This document shows positions 46,141 to 55,922 of a stretch of 64,000 nt of DNA, piece after piece; the stretch's first letter is position 1; each line of letters starts with the position of its first letter. The stretch is from positions 6,014,001 to 6,078,000 of the forward strand of contig JBHGNT010000013.1 of NCBI GenBank assembly GCA_043228905.1, in the 5' to 3' direction. Source of the DNA: Azolla caroliniana. Its lineage: Eukaryota > Polypodiophyta. Made by a program: the position numbers and the translations under genes. The notes beneath the pieces were generated by a model that saw only the letters and a program-made list of their open reading frames with translations, was not told the DNA's origin and made no database searches.

Positions 46141-46770
46141 AGCAAACTCAATGAAGAAGATCACCCCGAAGTCAAAGGAGGTGTGGTATGTCGACTCTGG
46201 CGCGTCAAACCACATGATGTGCCACGAGGAGTGGTTCTCATACCTTGAGAAACCGACACAACCAGGAGTAGTCGCAACCGAAGACGACACTTTGCATCCG
46301 ATCGCGAATGTCAGTGAAGTTCTCTTGACCCATGTCAGGTAGAAAGGGAAATTTATGAATGTGTTACACGTCCCGACCATCACGAAGAATCTGGTGTCGG
46401 TCAGGCAGATTGTCGACTAGGGGATGCAGGTTCGGTTTACAAACCTCAGGTGCTTCATTGAAGAAGAAGGTCGTATTATTGCGCAAGGGCGAAGAGATGG
46501 GAGGATGTTCATGCTCGACTCTACTGACGGTGGCACCGCAATGTTCGCGAAGGGACAAAAAGTCGAGTTGGACATCGACTTATGGCACAAACGGATAGGC
46601 CATGTCAACTACCAGCAGCTCTAAGACTTGCAATCGAAACAAGTGGTGTTCGGATTGCCCAAATTTAGTGGCCGGAAGGCACAAATTTGTGAAACCTGCC
46701 AGCTTGGGAAGCAACACCAACTTCCATTCCCCAACGAGCGTAACCGGAACCAAAACAAGCTCGACTTTTG
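46141..46770 (+). pseudogene. Copia protease and pre-integrase region
   Basis: The active site is in VWYVDSGASNHMM near 46182. It continues through NVLHVPTITKNLVSV and LWHKRIGHVNYQQL to CETCQLGKQHQLPFPN, the Cys/His region ahead of integrase. In-frame stops at about 46340 and 46420 (TAG) and 46622 (TAA) sit where Gln is expected. Ends abruptly near 46770 at a foreign junction. Confidence 0.83.
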
Positions 46771-46774
46771 TTTG

Positions 46775-47099
46775 TTCCACACGATTTTCACACCGTTGCC
46801 GAAACTCTTCACGACGGCGTGCTATTTCATCCACTAATCTCCACTCTTCTGTTGTCATCGAAGCAGGCTTTTCGTTGTGCCGAATGGCCTCGACTTGTCT
46901 TCAGATGATCAACACATCCTACATCATCTCTTTCCACAAGGGAAAAGTTTTCGATGTCGAACTTTCTGATTTCAACTCCTGTTCCAAATGTTGAAGCCAT
47001 ATTCTTTTTGTGAGTTTAAGATTTCGGACCTAGTCTTTTCTTTCAGCTTCTTCTTCTCTTCTCTGTTGCTGCCGCAAAGCAAGATCGGCTTTGATACCA
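46775..47099 (-). pseudogene. 5' end of a minus-strand copia gag
   Basis: The minus strand has TGGTATCAAAGC (47088-47099), a leader, then MASTFGTGVEIRKFDIENF, a copia gag start, degrading into TTEEWRLVDEIARRREEF. This is a truncated, oppositely oriented copia start that interrupts the larger element. Confidence 0.65.
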
Positions 47100-47345
47100 C
47101 TTGTGCTGAATAGGAGCGCCTATGTGGAAACGTATATGGATCTTTTCGGTACTGAACAACAAACAACACACACCAAGACTAGATACGCAAAGACTTACAT
47201 GGTTTTGGGCTTTAATGGAAAGCTTCTTATTTCTGTTCGTTCTCTCTCTGAGATACAATCATCTGCTCCATGTCTTCTCTCTCTCATCTCATACGCTCTC
47301 TCTCTCACTATAATGTTAGGTATTTGCTTATATACTAAGCCCTAA
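47100..47345 (-). repeat. Probable LTR of the minus-strand copia fragment
   Basis: About 245 bp right of the primer-binding site, beginning TTGTGCTGAATAGG in plus orientation and containing CTCTCTCT-rich sequence. The far boundary near 47345 is approximate. Confidence 0.5.
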
Positions 47346-47363
47346 CTAATTGTCGAGTTCACA

Positions 47364-48414
47364 CTCGGACGAATACAAGGTGGAAGGAGTCCGCCTTTTA
47401 TGCCAACAATTGAAGCCGAAGAGAGAGCACAATGGGACCGGTTGTTCACCACAACCAAAGAGCTCGAGAAGGCCTGGTCAAGGATCTGGAGCATGGAGAA
47501 AGAAGTCGAGAAGACCAAAGCGGAGGCGGCCAAGATGGTCAGTGAGAGACCAACAAGACAAGAACCGGTGGCGCCGGTTAATGAACAAGTATCGGTGGTT
47601 GTTACAACGTCGGACATAAACGATAGGCAAGAACAAGAACTTTGCACCCTAAGGGAAGAGTTGGTTTCTCAAGAGGCCTTGAGGGCCAGAGAACGAGAGC
47701 AAAAGGAGGCGGAGGAAGAGAAAAGGAAAGCTGAAGAGAACCTCCGGAAAAGCTACCAATTGAACAACCGGTTGAAAGAAGAAAAGGAACGGCTACTACA
47801 AGAGAAGGAAAAGCTCCAACAATCGGCGGAAGTCAAGATAGAGCGCCTGAAAGAAGAACTCCAGCAGCAAAAGGATCGGGAAGACCGTGCCTGTCGACAA
47901 ATAAATAACAAGCTAAAACAAAACACAAAGGATTTTGAAAGGCTGCACCGGGATCACAAGGACTTGGATACGGAGCACAAGAAATTGATTGCGAAAGGTG
48001 GACCGGCAACAGGGAAAGCTAAGGGAACTCCGGGATGAGGTAATTAAGAAAACAGAGGCATTGGCGGAAGAACAAACCAAGGCGGTCGACATGGCGAAGG
48101 CATTGGAAGAAGCGGCAAGGGACCGGATGGAGCTCAGTCGACAGCATTATGAGGAGACAGAATGAGCGAAAATGGCGTTGAACACAGTTCAGGCAACATA
48201 TCAAACTCAATTGTTGCATTATCAGGGACAAGCAGAGGTAACCGTGTGCCTTATAAAGAAATGGAAGGAAGAAAGGCAGGCCGTGGAAGATAAGTCCAAA
48301 ATGGGACTCTGCCAGATTCGCGACATTGTACTAACTTGGAGGGATCAGATGAAAAGATTGATCGAGGAAAGCTCAGTACAATGGTGGTCAAAATGGGTGA
48401 AGGAATGGTCCTAA
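47364..48414 (+). pseudogene. Second copy of the gypsy third ORF (coiled-coil part)
   Basis: Colinear with 8530-9570: TIEAEERAQWDRL against YIEAEERAQSERL, then LVSQEALRARERE, ERLKEELQQQKDREDRACRQ and, after a frameshift near 48000, TYQTQLLHYQGQAE and WWSKWVKEWS. The conserved order over more than 300 residues at clearly lower nucleotide identity indicates an older relative of the same element family. The N-terminal and proline-rich parts are missing. A TGA lies near 48163. Confidence 0.83.
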
Positions 48415-49015
48415 GTCTCTCCTTTGTGACCCAGATATCATGTTTAAATATGGGTTAGAAAGCTTGTAAAGAGAGCTTTCTTTAGCTTTTTAAAGCTCTT
48501 AATTTGGAGCTCGGATGAGGGAGATATGGCGATTAGAAGGTCGATGTGTCTTAGCTAAAAATAGGAGACAAAAAGCTTCTAAAAATAGCGTGAACGAGGA
48601 GGAAGAAGAAAATTGTAAAAGAGGAAGTGGTGACCATAAGAAAGGGGATCCTTGTTGAGAAAACGTTGCGGAATAGATCACAATAAACGAACTACGTGCT
48701 GAAATACCAATTACAGAAATGCCAGAAAGACAAGATAAGCATATGTACACAGAGATTTACGTGGAAACCCTAAAACGGGGAAAAACCACGGGTGAATAGA
48801 TTCTTCACTATAGTATAGTGGATATACAATACAGAGATGATTACAACACTTTGATGAGTGTACCAGCCGCACAGGGCTCTTCGCGTTTGTTGTTACACAT
48901 ACAACTATGGCGCGGGTCTCACTTCTGTCACTCACGCTCTCTTGCACACTACAACTTCTGCACACTTCATAAACCGGAAGTGGTATTCCTCATCCCTGGG
49001 TAGTGTTCGACGCAG
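48415..49015. other. LTR-like or leader sequence, not resolved
   Basis: Contains TTTACGTGGAAACCC and GGGGAAAAACCACGG (48758-48790), phrases often seen in plant LTR sequence, and a hairpin AAAGCTTGTAAAGAGAGCTTT near 48460. No ORF supported. Confidence 0.4.
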
Positions 49016-49019
49016 CAAT

Positions 49020-49533
49020 GTCATAGACATCCCATCGTCCTCCTCTTCTAACTCGAGTTGTAACACCAGTTCTATTACCATATCCACCATTTGGCCCGTT
49101 ATATTTTTCATATTTAACACTGTCCAGAAGTGTCGATGTAATGCTGCCAAAAATGTTTCCTTTGCTTCGTCCTCCATCAGAGCACGTACAAGCTAATGTA
49201 TGCAAACTGAAATATGCCACGGACTCTTGGGGGAGTTGTTTGATCATATAAAACTGGACGATGATCTCGCGTTGGGGAATGCTTCGATGGAAGAAGCATA
49301 AAAACGACGATTGGAGTTAGTCGAAGGAGACGAACGATGTGATATCGAGCTGGGAATGCCAACGAGCAGCTTGTCCATCCAGGGTTAACCCAAACTCTGC
49401 GATTTTGGATGGGTGGGCTTCCACTTCCGGAAATTGTTGTGGCATATGTTTCGTGTTCCAGACATTTAGGAACAACCGAGTGTGGCCCTTAGGCGTCAGT
49501 ATCTCTAATGAAGCGAGGGTATGAGAAAGTCAT
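49020..49533 (-). pseudogene. Gypsy-like gag relic, copy 3 (diverged)
   Basis: Starts near ATG 49533 (TFSYPRF), then after a break FLNVWNTKHMPQQFPE, EFGLTLDGQAARWHSQLD and DEAKETFLAALHRHF. The order matches the relics at 19580 and 25130 with many differences, so it is an older relative. Confidence 0.7.
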
Positions 49534-50339
49534 TCCTATCGAGAGGCTAGTGCTTGGGTACGTGGTTTCCATGTAGCGCGTTCTTCCGCTTTCCAGGTGA
49601 AGAACCTAGTCTGCGGTCAGTCCTGTCGAGTTGGTTCTCTTGTGTGTCGGCGGTTAGACATCCATTCCCCAATGCTTAGTTGTGAGAATCACAGATCACC
49701 AGGCATGCCAAAAGTGATACTGACTAGGAAACATGGCCTACCCTCAGTCCTTCGGGGTACGGCTCAAGGGGGTTGTGGTACAGGGAATGGAGAGCGTAGT
49801 ATGCCTAGCCTTAGTCCACCAGAATAGTCAGTACATCACTGACTGCCCGCAAAGGTAGGGCATTAACAGGAGATGGCTATAACCGAGCTCCTCCTTGTCG
49901 TACATCACACTTTACATAGATACACTTACTTACCCTAAGTAATAGATACACTTCTGAATAGACAAAGAGTTTAGAAAGACGGCATGATTATATTAGACAA
50001 GTTATAGAAAAAACTACGCTAGTTGTTTACAATGTTCCTATGCCCTTTATATATACAGGGCATAGACGGTTACGCTTAGTGCATGAACCATTACATGTGT
50101 TTATACTTTTCTAATGCTTCCATCATTATGAGGCTACGCTACTCTACTAGAACGCCTTTAATTCTCGCTTCGTCCATCTCCGACGGACAACACCATCACC
50201 TAGTCAAACCTCAGCTATCCAGTCGGATTGATTAGTGGAGCAGCTTCAGTGCACGCATTGAATGCTCAGGTATATCAGTGGCACTAAGGGTAGGGGGTTG
50301 CTATATTGAACCGGTATAGTCAAATAGCTTGTCGGCTAC
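49534..50339. other. Intergenic or LTR-like sequence between nested elements
   Basis: No coding region seen. It contains TTTATATATACAGGG near 50045, possibly a TATA-like site. It probably includes the leader or LTR of the minus-strand gag relic, but no boundaries could be fixed. Confidence 0.35.
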
Positions 50340-50969
50340 ATGAAAGTCGATTGGGCCAAAAATGTTGGCGATTGTAGGTCTACATCTGGATTTCCGTTTT
50401 CGATTGGAAGCGTCACAGTTGCCTCGAGTAGCAAGAAGCATCTGATAGTTGCACTGTCGAGCATCGAGGCCGAGTACCAAGCAGTGGCTATCACGACATG
50501 CGAAGCCATTTGGCTCAAGAGGCTATTGAAGGATCTGTGAGTAGAGGTGTCCGATCCAGTTGTGATCTACTACGATAACCTTAACAGCATCCAACTGGAA
50601 AAGAACCCCATTTTCCATGCACAGACTAAGCACATTGAGGTGCATTACCATTTCATCCAGGAACGAGTACTCTCCGGTGAAGTGGAAATGTTGTATATTC
50701 CGACTGATCGGCAATTGGTGGACATCTTCACCAAACCTTTAGATCTTAACAAGTTTCGGCATTTTTCGAGCATACTTGGTATGCAGCACCTCGATATGTT
50801 GAATTGGAGCACGAATGAGAGGGGGAGACATAGTCAAAAAAAACTGTGGAATCGAGTTGAAAACGAAGATGTCCAGAAAGCCGAATCAAATACCGAATTC
50901 GATTTGTTAAAGAAGTCGGAACATTCGGATCCGCTAAAGAAACCGAGACAGGTGGACATGCGCAGATAG
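50340..50969 (+). pseudogene. Copia RNase H
   Basis: KVDWAKNVGDCRSTSGFPF, SIEAEYQAVAITTCEAIWLK, YYDNLNSIQLEKNPIFHAQTK and DRQLVDIFTKPLDLNKF give a full copia RNase H to C-terminus. TGA at 50538-50540 replaces Arg in the middle. The tail is Lys/Glu/Ser-rich. Belongs to the element flanked by the LTRs at 44655 and 51512. Confidence 0.87.
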
Positions 50970-51511
50970 GACGGACAAGTGGAGATTTGTTAAACCTAGG
51001 GGGAGCGACCAGAAAGGAAAGACGAAGCCAGAACCAACCGAACCAGGTAATGGAAAATCCAAAAAGGGAAAAAAAGACAATAGAGTCAAGAAGGACAGAG
51101 CCAACTAAAAGAAGCTCAAGAAACGAACGTGGTCCGATGTCGTGAAGGGTCTCAAGATCGAGAACGAGTTCGAGACAGCCAACTCGGACAAGAGCGGGAA
51201 CAAGTCAGAGACAGCCCATTCAGTCAAGAGTTGAAGTGAATCGGAAGCACCCGATTCAATCAAAATGTTCGATTCAGAGGAGCCAAATCAATTGGCCAAG
51301 CGGATGAGAGGGCCGCGGAAGTCGACATTGACATGGAGGAGCTAGAAGGTCGAGAAGCGCCAGAGTCACAACAGCAAGGGAACTGACAAGGGCCAAGAGA
51401 GCAGACAAGCCGACCAAACGGGATGATGAGCGTGAGCAAGGCGAATGTGTGTCAGGTGGAGCCGCACACATTGACACAACAATCCGACCTCAAATTGAGC
51501 TTGAAGGAGAG

Positions 51512-51948
51512 TGTTGAGAAAGCAAGCTCAATCGGATTCGATGTTTGGATCGTATCTAGAATGAAGGAGCTAGATCGGAGAACCGGATCGTAATCCGGAT
51601 TGGATCGGACTGTAGCCGGTAAGCCATTAGAGGCCTACGAACATAGCCTAGTACGTAGGCATAGGTTTTTGGGAGTTAGTGTAGATGCTCAGTACGAGCA
51701 TTGAAGTACTTGTCAATACTTTAGTCAGTCCTTTAAAGGACTTGTATAATAGTGTTGTTTAGCATATTCCATGTACAGACACACACAGAGTGCTACAATT
51801 GTGAATTAAGTTTTTTGTTGTCTGCTCATGCTCTCTCTCTCTCTCTTTCTCTCTCTCTCACCTCTATGTATTCCATTCTCTGTGTCTTTTGTTGCACTCC
51901 GTTCGAGTTGTTTAGGGCCTATTCAACTTCCACATATTTTCTTTTAAA
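51512..51948 (+). repeat. 3' LTR of copia element
   Basis: Starts TGTTGAGAAAGCAAGCTC and shares ordered blocks with 44655-45091, plus a CT-dinucleotide run at 51832-51860. The end is obscured by the tandem array that begins near 51949. Confidence 0.7.
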
Positions 51949-52370
51949 AACCTCTCTAGTTTTCACTAGAGGAATGTATCTACCTCAAGGCAATAGTCTT
52001 GGTTACAACTTTCACCTAATCAGGTGGATAGAATAACAAAGATTACAAACTAAGTACAACCTCTCTAGGTTTGGGCTAGAGGAAATGTACTAGCCTCAAG
52101 GTAACAACCTTGGCTACAATATGCACTTGATTGGGTGGATAAAACAATAAAGATTACCACTGAGTACGACCTTACTAGATTTTGACTAGAGGAATGTACA
52201 AACCTCAAGACAACAACATTGGCTACAATCTTCACCCAATTGGGTGGATACAACAACAATAAGCACAATTGAGTGTAGTCTCTCTAGGATTTCGACTAGA
52301 GGAAATATATTAGCCTCAAGGCAACAGCCTTGGCTACAATCCTCCCCCGATTAGGTGGATAAACCAACAA
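51949..52370. repeat. About 109-bp tandem repeat, four units
   Basis: Units begin near 51949, 52058, 52168 and 52278. Each carries CTCTCTAG, then CTAGAGGAA, CCTCAAGRCAACARYCTTGG and TTGGGTGGATA-like blocks. The units differ by roughly 15-20 percent, so the array is not freshly homogenised. Confidence 0.87.
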
Positions 52371-52577
52371 GCACCACCCAAATAGGAAAATAGAAAAACT
52401 AGCAAAAATGGAAACAAGAAAAACATGAAACGAAGAAACCTGAAGCAAGGAGATAGATAGGATAGGTGTTGTTCAAACATGGTTCTATGATAGTACAAAC
52501 AGCCCCTCATAGGTCTCTATCTCTGCTTTGGTAGAACACTTTTCCTCTTGCTCTCACTTTTCGTTTTCTGTTTTTCT

Positions 52578-52862
52578 TGGAAGGGTGGTACGACGGAGGC
52601 AGCATTGCCATCAATGTAGTGCTCGTGGTCTTCGTGACTACCCTCAGCAACTACAGGCAATCCAGGAGCTTCCAACGTCTCACTACGGTCGAGCGTGACA
52701 ATATCCAAGTCCAGGTAATCTGCAATGCCCACACAATGTCTGTCCCAATCCTTGATGTGGTCGTTGGGGATGTGGTCCAGCTCCGCACCGGAGATGTTGT
52801 ACCTGCTGATGGATTGCTCATCGAGACCGAGTCTCTGGCCATCGACAAGTCTTTGTTCAGTT
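52578..52862 (+). pseudogene. Fragment of the Ca2+-ATPase gene
   Basis: About 285 bp matching 56642-56926 of the downstream gene: GGWYDGGSIAI start lost, then WYDGGSIAINVVLVVF to LIETESLAIDKSLF. It covers TM2 and the start of the actuator domain. The frame is open, with substitutions such as Ala to Asn and Arg to Cys. It ends at TTGTTCA, where the intact gene continues into the conserved TGE motif. With no start, no promoter and no catalytic part it is a dispersed gene fragment. Confidence 0.93.
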
Positions 52863-53140
52863 CCTAGTGAGGACCACATGGTCGATCACGTCCGTTCGTG
52901 TTCCCGATAAGGACTCCACATGGTTGCTCATGTTTGTGAGTGTTCTAGTCTCTGGTGAGGACCGCAAATGGTCACTCACGCCCATCGGTGTTCCTGTCTC
53001 CAGTGAGGACCGCACATGATCGCTCACCTAGTCTCCGGTGAGGACCACACATGGTCGCTCACGTCTGTTGGTGTCCGTGTCTCCAATGAGGACAACACAT
53101 GGTTTCTCTCGCCCGTCGATGCTCCACTTCCCGCTCACTC
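52862..53140. repeat. About 48-bp minisatellite, six units
   Basis: Units start near 52867, 52907, 52955, 53003, 53038 and 53086, with consensus GTGAGGACCRCACATGGTCG followed by CTCACG and GTGTTCCTGTCTCC; unit length varies from 35 to 49. It abuts the Ca2+-ATPase fragment. Confidence 0.85.
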
Positions 53141-54743
53141 CTACACCACGCTTTCGAAAAGGTGACCGTAAAGGGGCTGATAATGTCACGACACAATGAC
53201 ATAAAATACCTAATTGGTGAGGATTGAACCTACTACCTCACATCAACAAAATGTCATGCTCAACCATTTTGATATGAGTATCCATTTGTATATAATGGTT
53301 AGTATTCTATAGTCTAGCATATAGTACATTTCAAAATCAGAATATTCTAGTCGTTAGTATATTCTAGAAATATAGTACGGTATATTCTACAAGGGTATAT
53401 TCTAGAGATATTTCTCGAGTATATTCTAGAGATATTCAATCTCGAAACTTGTATAAATACTTGTAACCTCCTTGGTTCCTTTCACAGGATTCAATGCCAG
53501 TCATTAACACATCAATCTAGTATTCTTGTTTCATTCCATCTTGTCTCCTTCTTCATCTCTGTCTTCATGCCTTTGTGTCATTCCTAGCTTCTTAAGTTCC
53601 ACACTCGTAGCTCCATCATCCGTGCTCTATCCAAGTCCGCAGTTGGTGTGTCTATGACAATTGCAAGATGAGAACATTGATAATTGCAATATGAGCTCAT
53701 CATCAATACACTTATGTTTTTGAACTATTTGATTTTTATGTTTACAATGCTTTCTAATGTTTAGTAGTTAAGTAATTCCTAAGTTTTGAACTTTCAATTG
53801 TATTGACATTTGATTGAATCAATATATAATATAGACCATAGTCATTTTTTGAAATTTCAATCTTTATGTAAATCATCTCAATGTTGGATTGGGTTTAAGA
53901 GAATGGTATTGATTGAATCACATGTCATCAAGTTTCAATAGTTACGAATTATTAAAGTACTAAACATTAGAAAGAGAGAGAAAGAGGAAGATAGAGTGCG
54001 AGAGAGTAGCAGGAGGTGTTATGAGCTAAAGCTTCAGCTTCTATGGTTGTATTCCCAGGACCATTCACCTTCTTTCTCTTCATCAGGTCATCATATTCTT
54101 CCTATTGTTTTGATCATCACCATCATCTTGATGACTCTGATTCTCATTTTGATTCTAATTGTGAGGATCACCATGGTCCATGACTATGATTCATCTAATT
54201 TTGAGGATCACCATAACTATGATTCATCTGATTCTGGCATCTAATTCTCGTCAACATGGTGGATCAAACTTTTTCTCTTCTTGCTCATCGTCATGGTGTT
54301 CTTGAGATTAATCTTGGCTCTGTGCATGTCCCTAGCTCTAAGGATCTCCTCCCTTATCCTCTGCACGATCATGAGCCACACCTACTGCCCAAAGCTCCCC
54401 ATCACTCCTCCATGACTTCTCTTCTGATTCATCTGTGCCTGCTTCTTCTTTGTCTTCTCCAAGAATTATAATGAGGAGGTTGAGATGTAGCAGAAGCCAT
54501 GGAGCACTAGATCCATGGCCTGGCGGCATAAACGTGGTAAATAAGATCGTCATAGCCATAATCGTGGTAAATAAGATTGCCATAGCCATAATCGTAGACT
54601 GGTGGGAAGGAAGATTGCCACAACAAAATGGCTGGAGAAATCATGGCCGCCAAGATATGGCGGATGAGTAGTGTTATTGATCATGTTTTGATAGGAAGAA
54701 GTAGCAGAAGAAGAAGAAGAAGAAGAAGATTCATGAGGAGGGA

Positions 54744-54778
<35 letters not shown>

Positions 54779-55736
54779 AAGAGAGAAGAAAGAAAGATAT
54801 ATTAATGTCTTCTAAGGCCAAATTTGGCCCATGAGACAATTGGTTTACAACAAAATGGGATATTTACCCATTCATCGAAAGTAAAAATAAAGCTTAAGCC
54901 AAATAGTTCTAGTAAAATAACAAACATGTTCTACAGTGAAATGGCTTTATACTAGGCCTAGTTTCATCTCCATCCAAGTCTTTCGAAAAGAAACGGGAGG
55001 TCAAAGGGTTTCGATGTGGATGTGGCCCCCTGTGGTCCCAATGTAGAAGGTACCCCAACCATAGCTTCTAGTCGGCGTAGCTCACATTCCCTTATCTTCG
55101 TAATCGTTTCTACTCCACGTCGAGTTCGTTTGAAGCCCAACATCCGAGGGCTTTTGATTGTTCTTTGCATTTCTGCTTCCTCAAGGGAGAGGCCGAGTGG
55201 CGTAAGTGTATCCACATTCATCGTCTCCCCTTTTCAAACGTGTACATTTCCAAACGTTTTCAAACGTTTGAATGCTTCCACAAACATGTTTATTACGTTC
55301 TATGTTAATATATATAAGACATGTAGTTTCCGCAATATTAGTTAATGGAGGATATAAGGAAAGTGAACTATTAGATGTATTCATGCACATTATGACAAGT
55401 CAAAGTACACACAAGTTCACAACCCCCCCTCCCCCCCAAAAAAAAGTAAAAGAATTAATTTTGTATGTGCAGGAAGAAAAGTATTTCGTTGACCAAATGT
55501 ATTTACGGAATCATAGGAGAGCACCGACGTAAGAGACGAAAAAATATTTTGCACGCGTAGAGCGCACTATTAGTTCGTTGCTTGACTTCGCCCAAGAAAG
55601 TCTGCGTCGTGTCTCTTGCCTGAACGTGCGTGATAAATATTGTGTGTCTGTGTACATAATAATATTGTTATTATTGGCGAAACTGCAGCGAAATGTTGTA
55701 CCCAAACCAACTTCCACGCAAACGTAATATAGTATG
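53141..55736. other. Intergenic region upstream of the Ca2+-ATPase
   Basis: Mostly AT-rich. Contains a TATTCTAGAGATAT-rich repeat cluster at 53335-53435, a GAT/ATC-rich stretch near 54090-54240 that gives spurious hydrophobic frames, GAA and GA microsatellites at 54700-54780 and C runs near 55425. A minus-strand frame at 54964-55221 is unrecognised and unsupported. Confidence 0.5.
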
Positions 55737-55744
55737 TATAAATA
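55737..55744 (+). promoter_or_regulatory. TATA box of the Ca2+-ATPase gene
   Basis: TATAAATA lies 179 bases before the ATG, in a suitable position for a leader of about 150 bases. The leader ends in a GATTA-repeat tract (55890-55921). Confidence 0.55.
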
Positions 55745-55922
55745 AAGGAGGAGGCGCTTCTTCTTCCATTCATGGAGTTCAATTCTCATTCAATCTTCAT
55801 TCAATTCCCCTTCCTTGTACAGTGAGTGAGTGCAGTAATATCCATTACCACCATACATATACATATACAATATACATATATTATATTATTGAGATTAGAT
55901 TAGATTAGAATTAGATTAGATT

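Larger units (their letters stand above)
44655..51948 (+). mobile_element. Old, rearranged Ty1/copia element
   Basis: 5' LTR 44655-45091, primer-binding site 45092, gag, protease, pre-integrase region to about 46770, foreign insertions 46775-50220, RNase H at 50340-50969, purine-rich AAGGAGAG and 3' LTR from 51512. Integrase and nearly all of RT are gone. The two LTRs share ordered blocks (TGTTGAGA...AAGCTCAA, TTTGGGAGTTAGTGT, GACTTGTATAA) but differ at many positions, so the insertion is old or the LTRs come from two relatives. Confidence 0.75.

Noticed and set aside
53996-54471. Two short frames with hydrophobic Ile/Leu runs
   Set aside because: Driven by ATC/GAT-rich repeats; no start context, domain or conservation signal.
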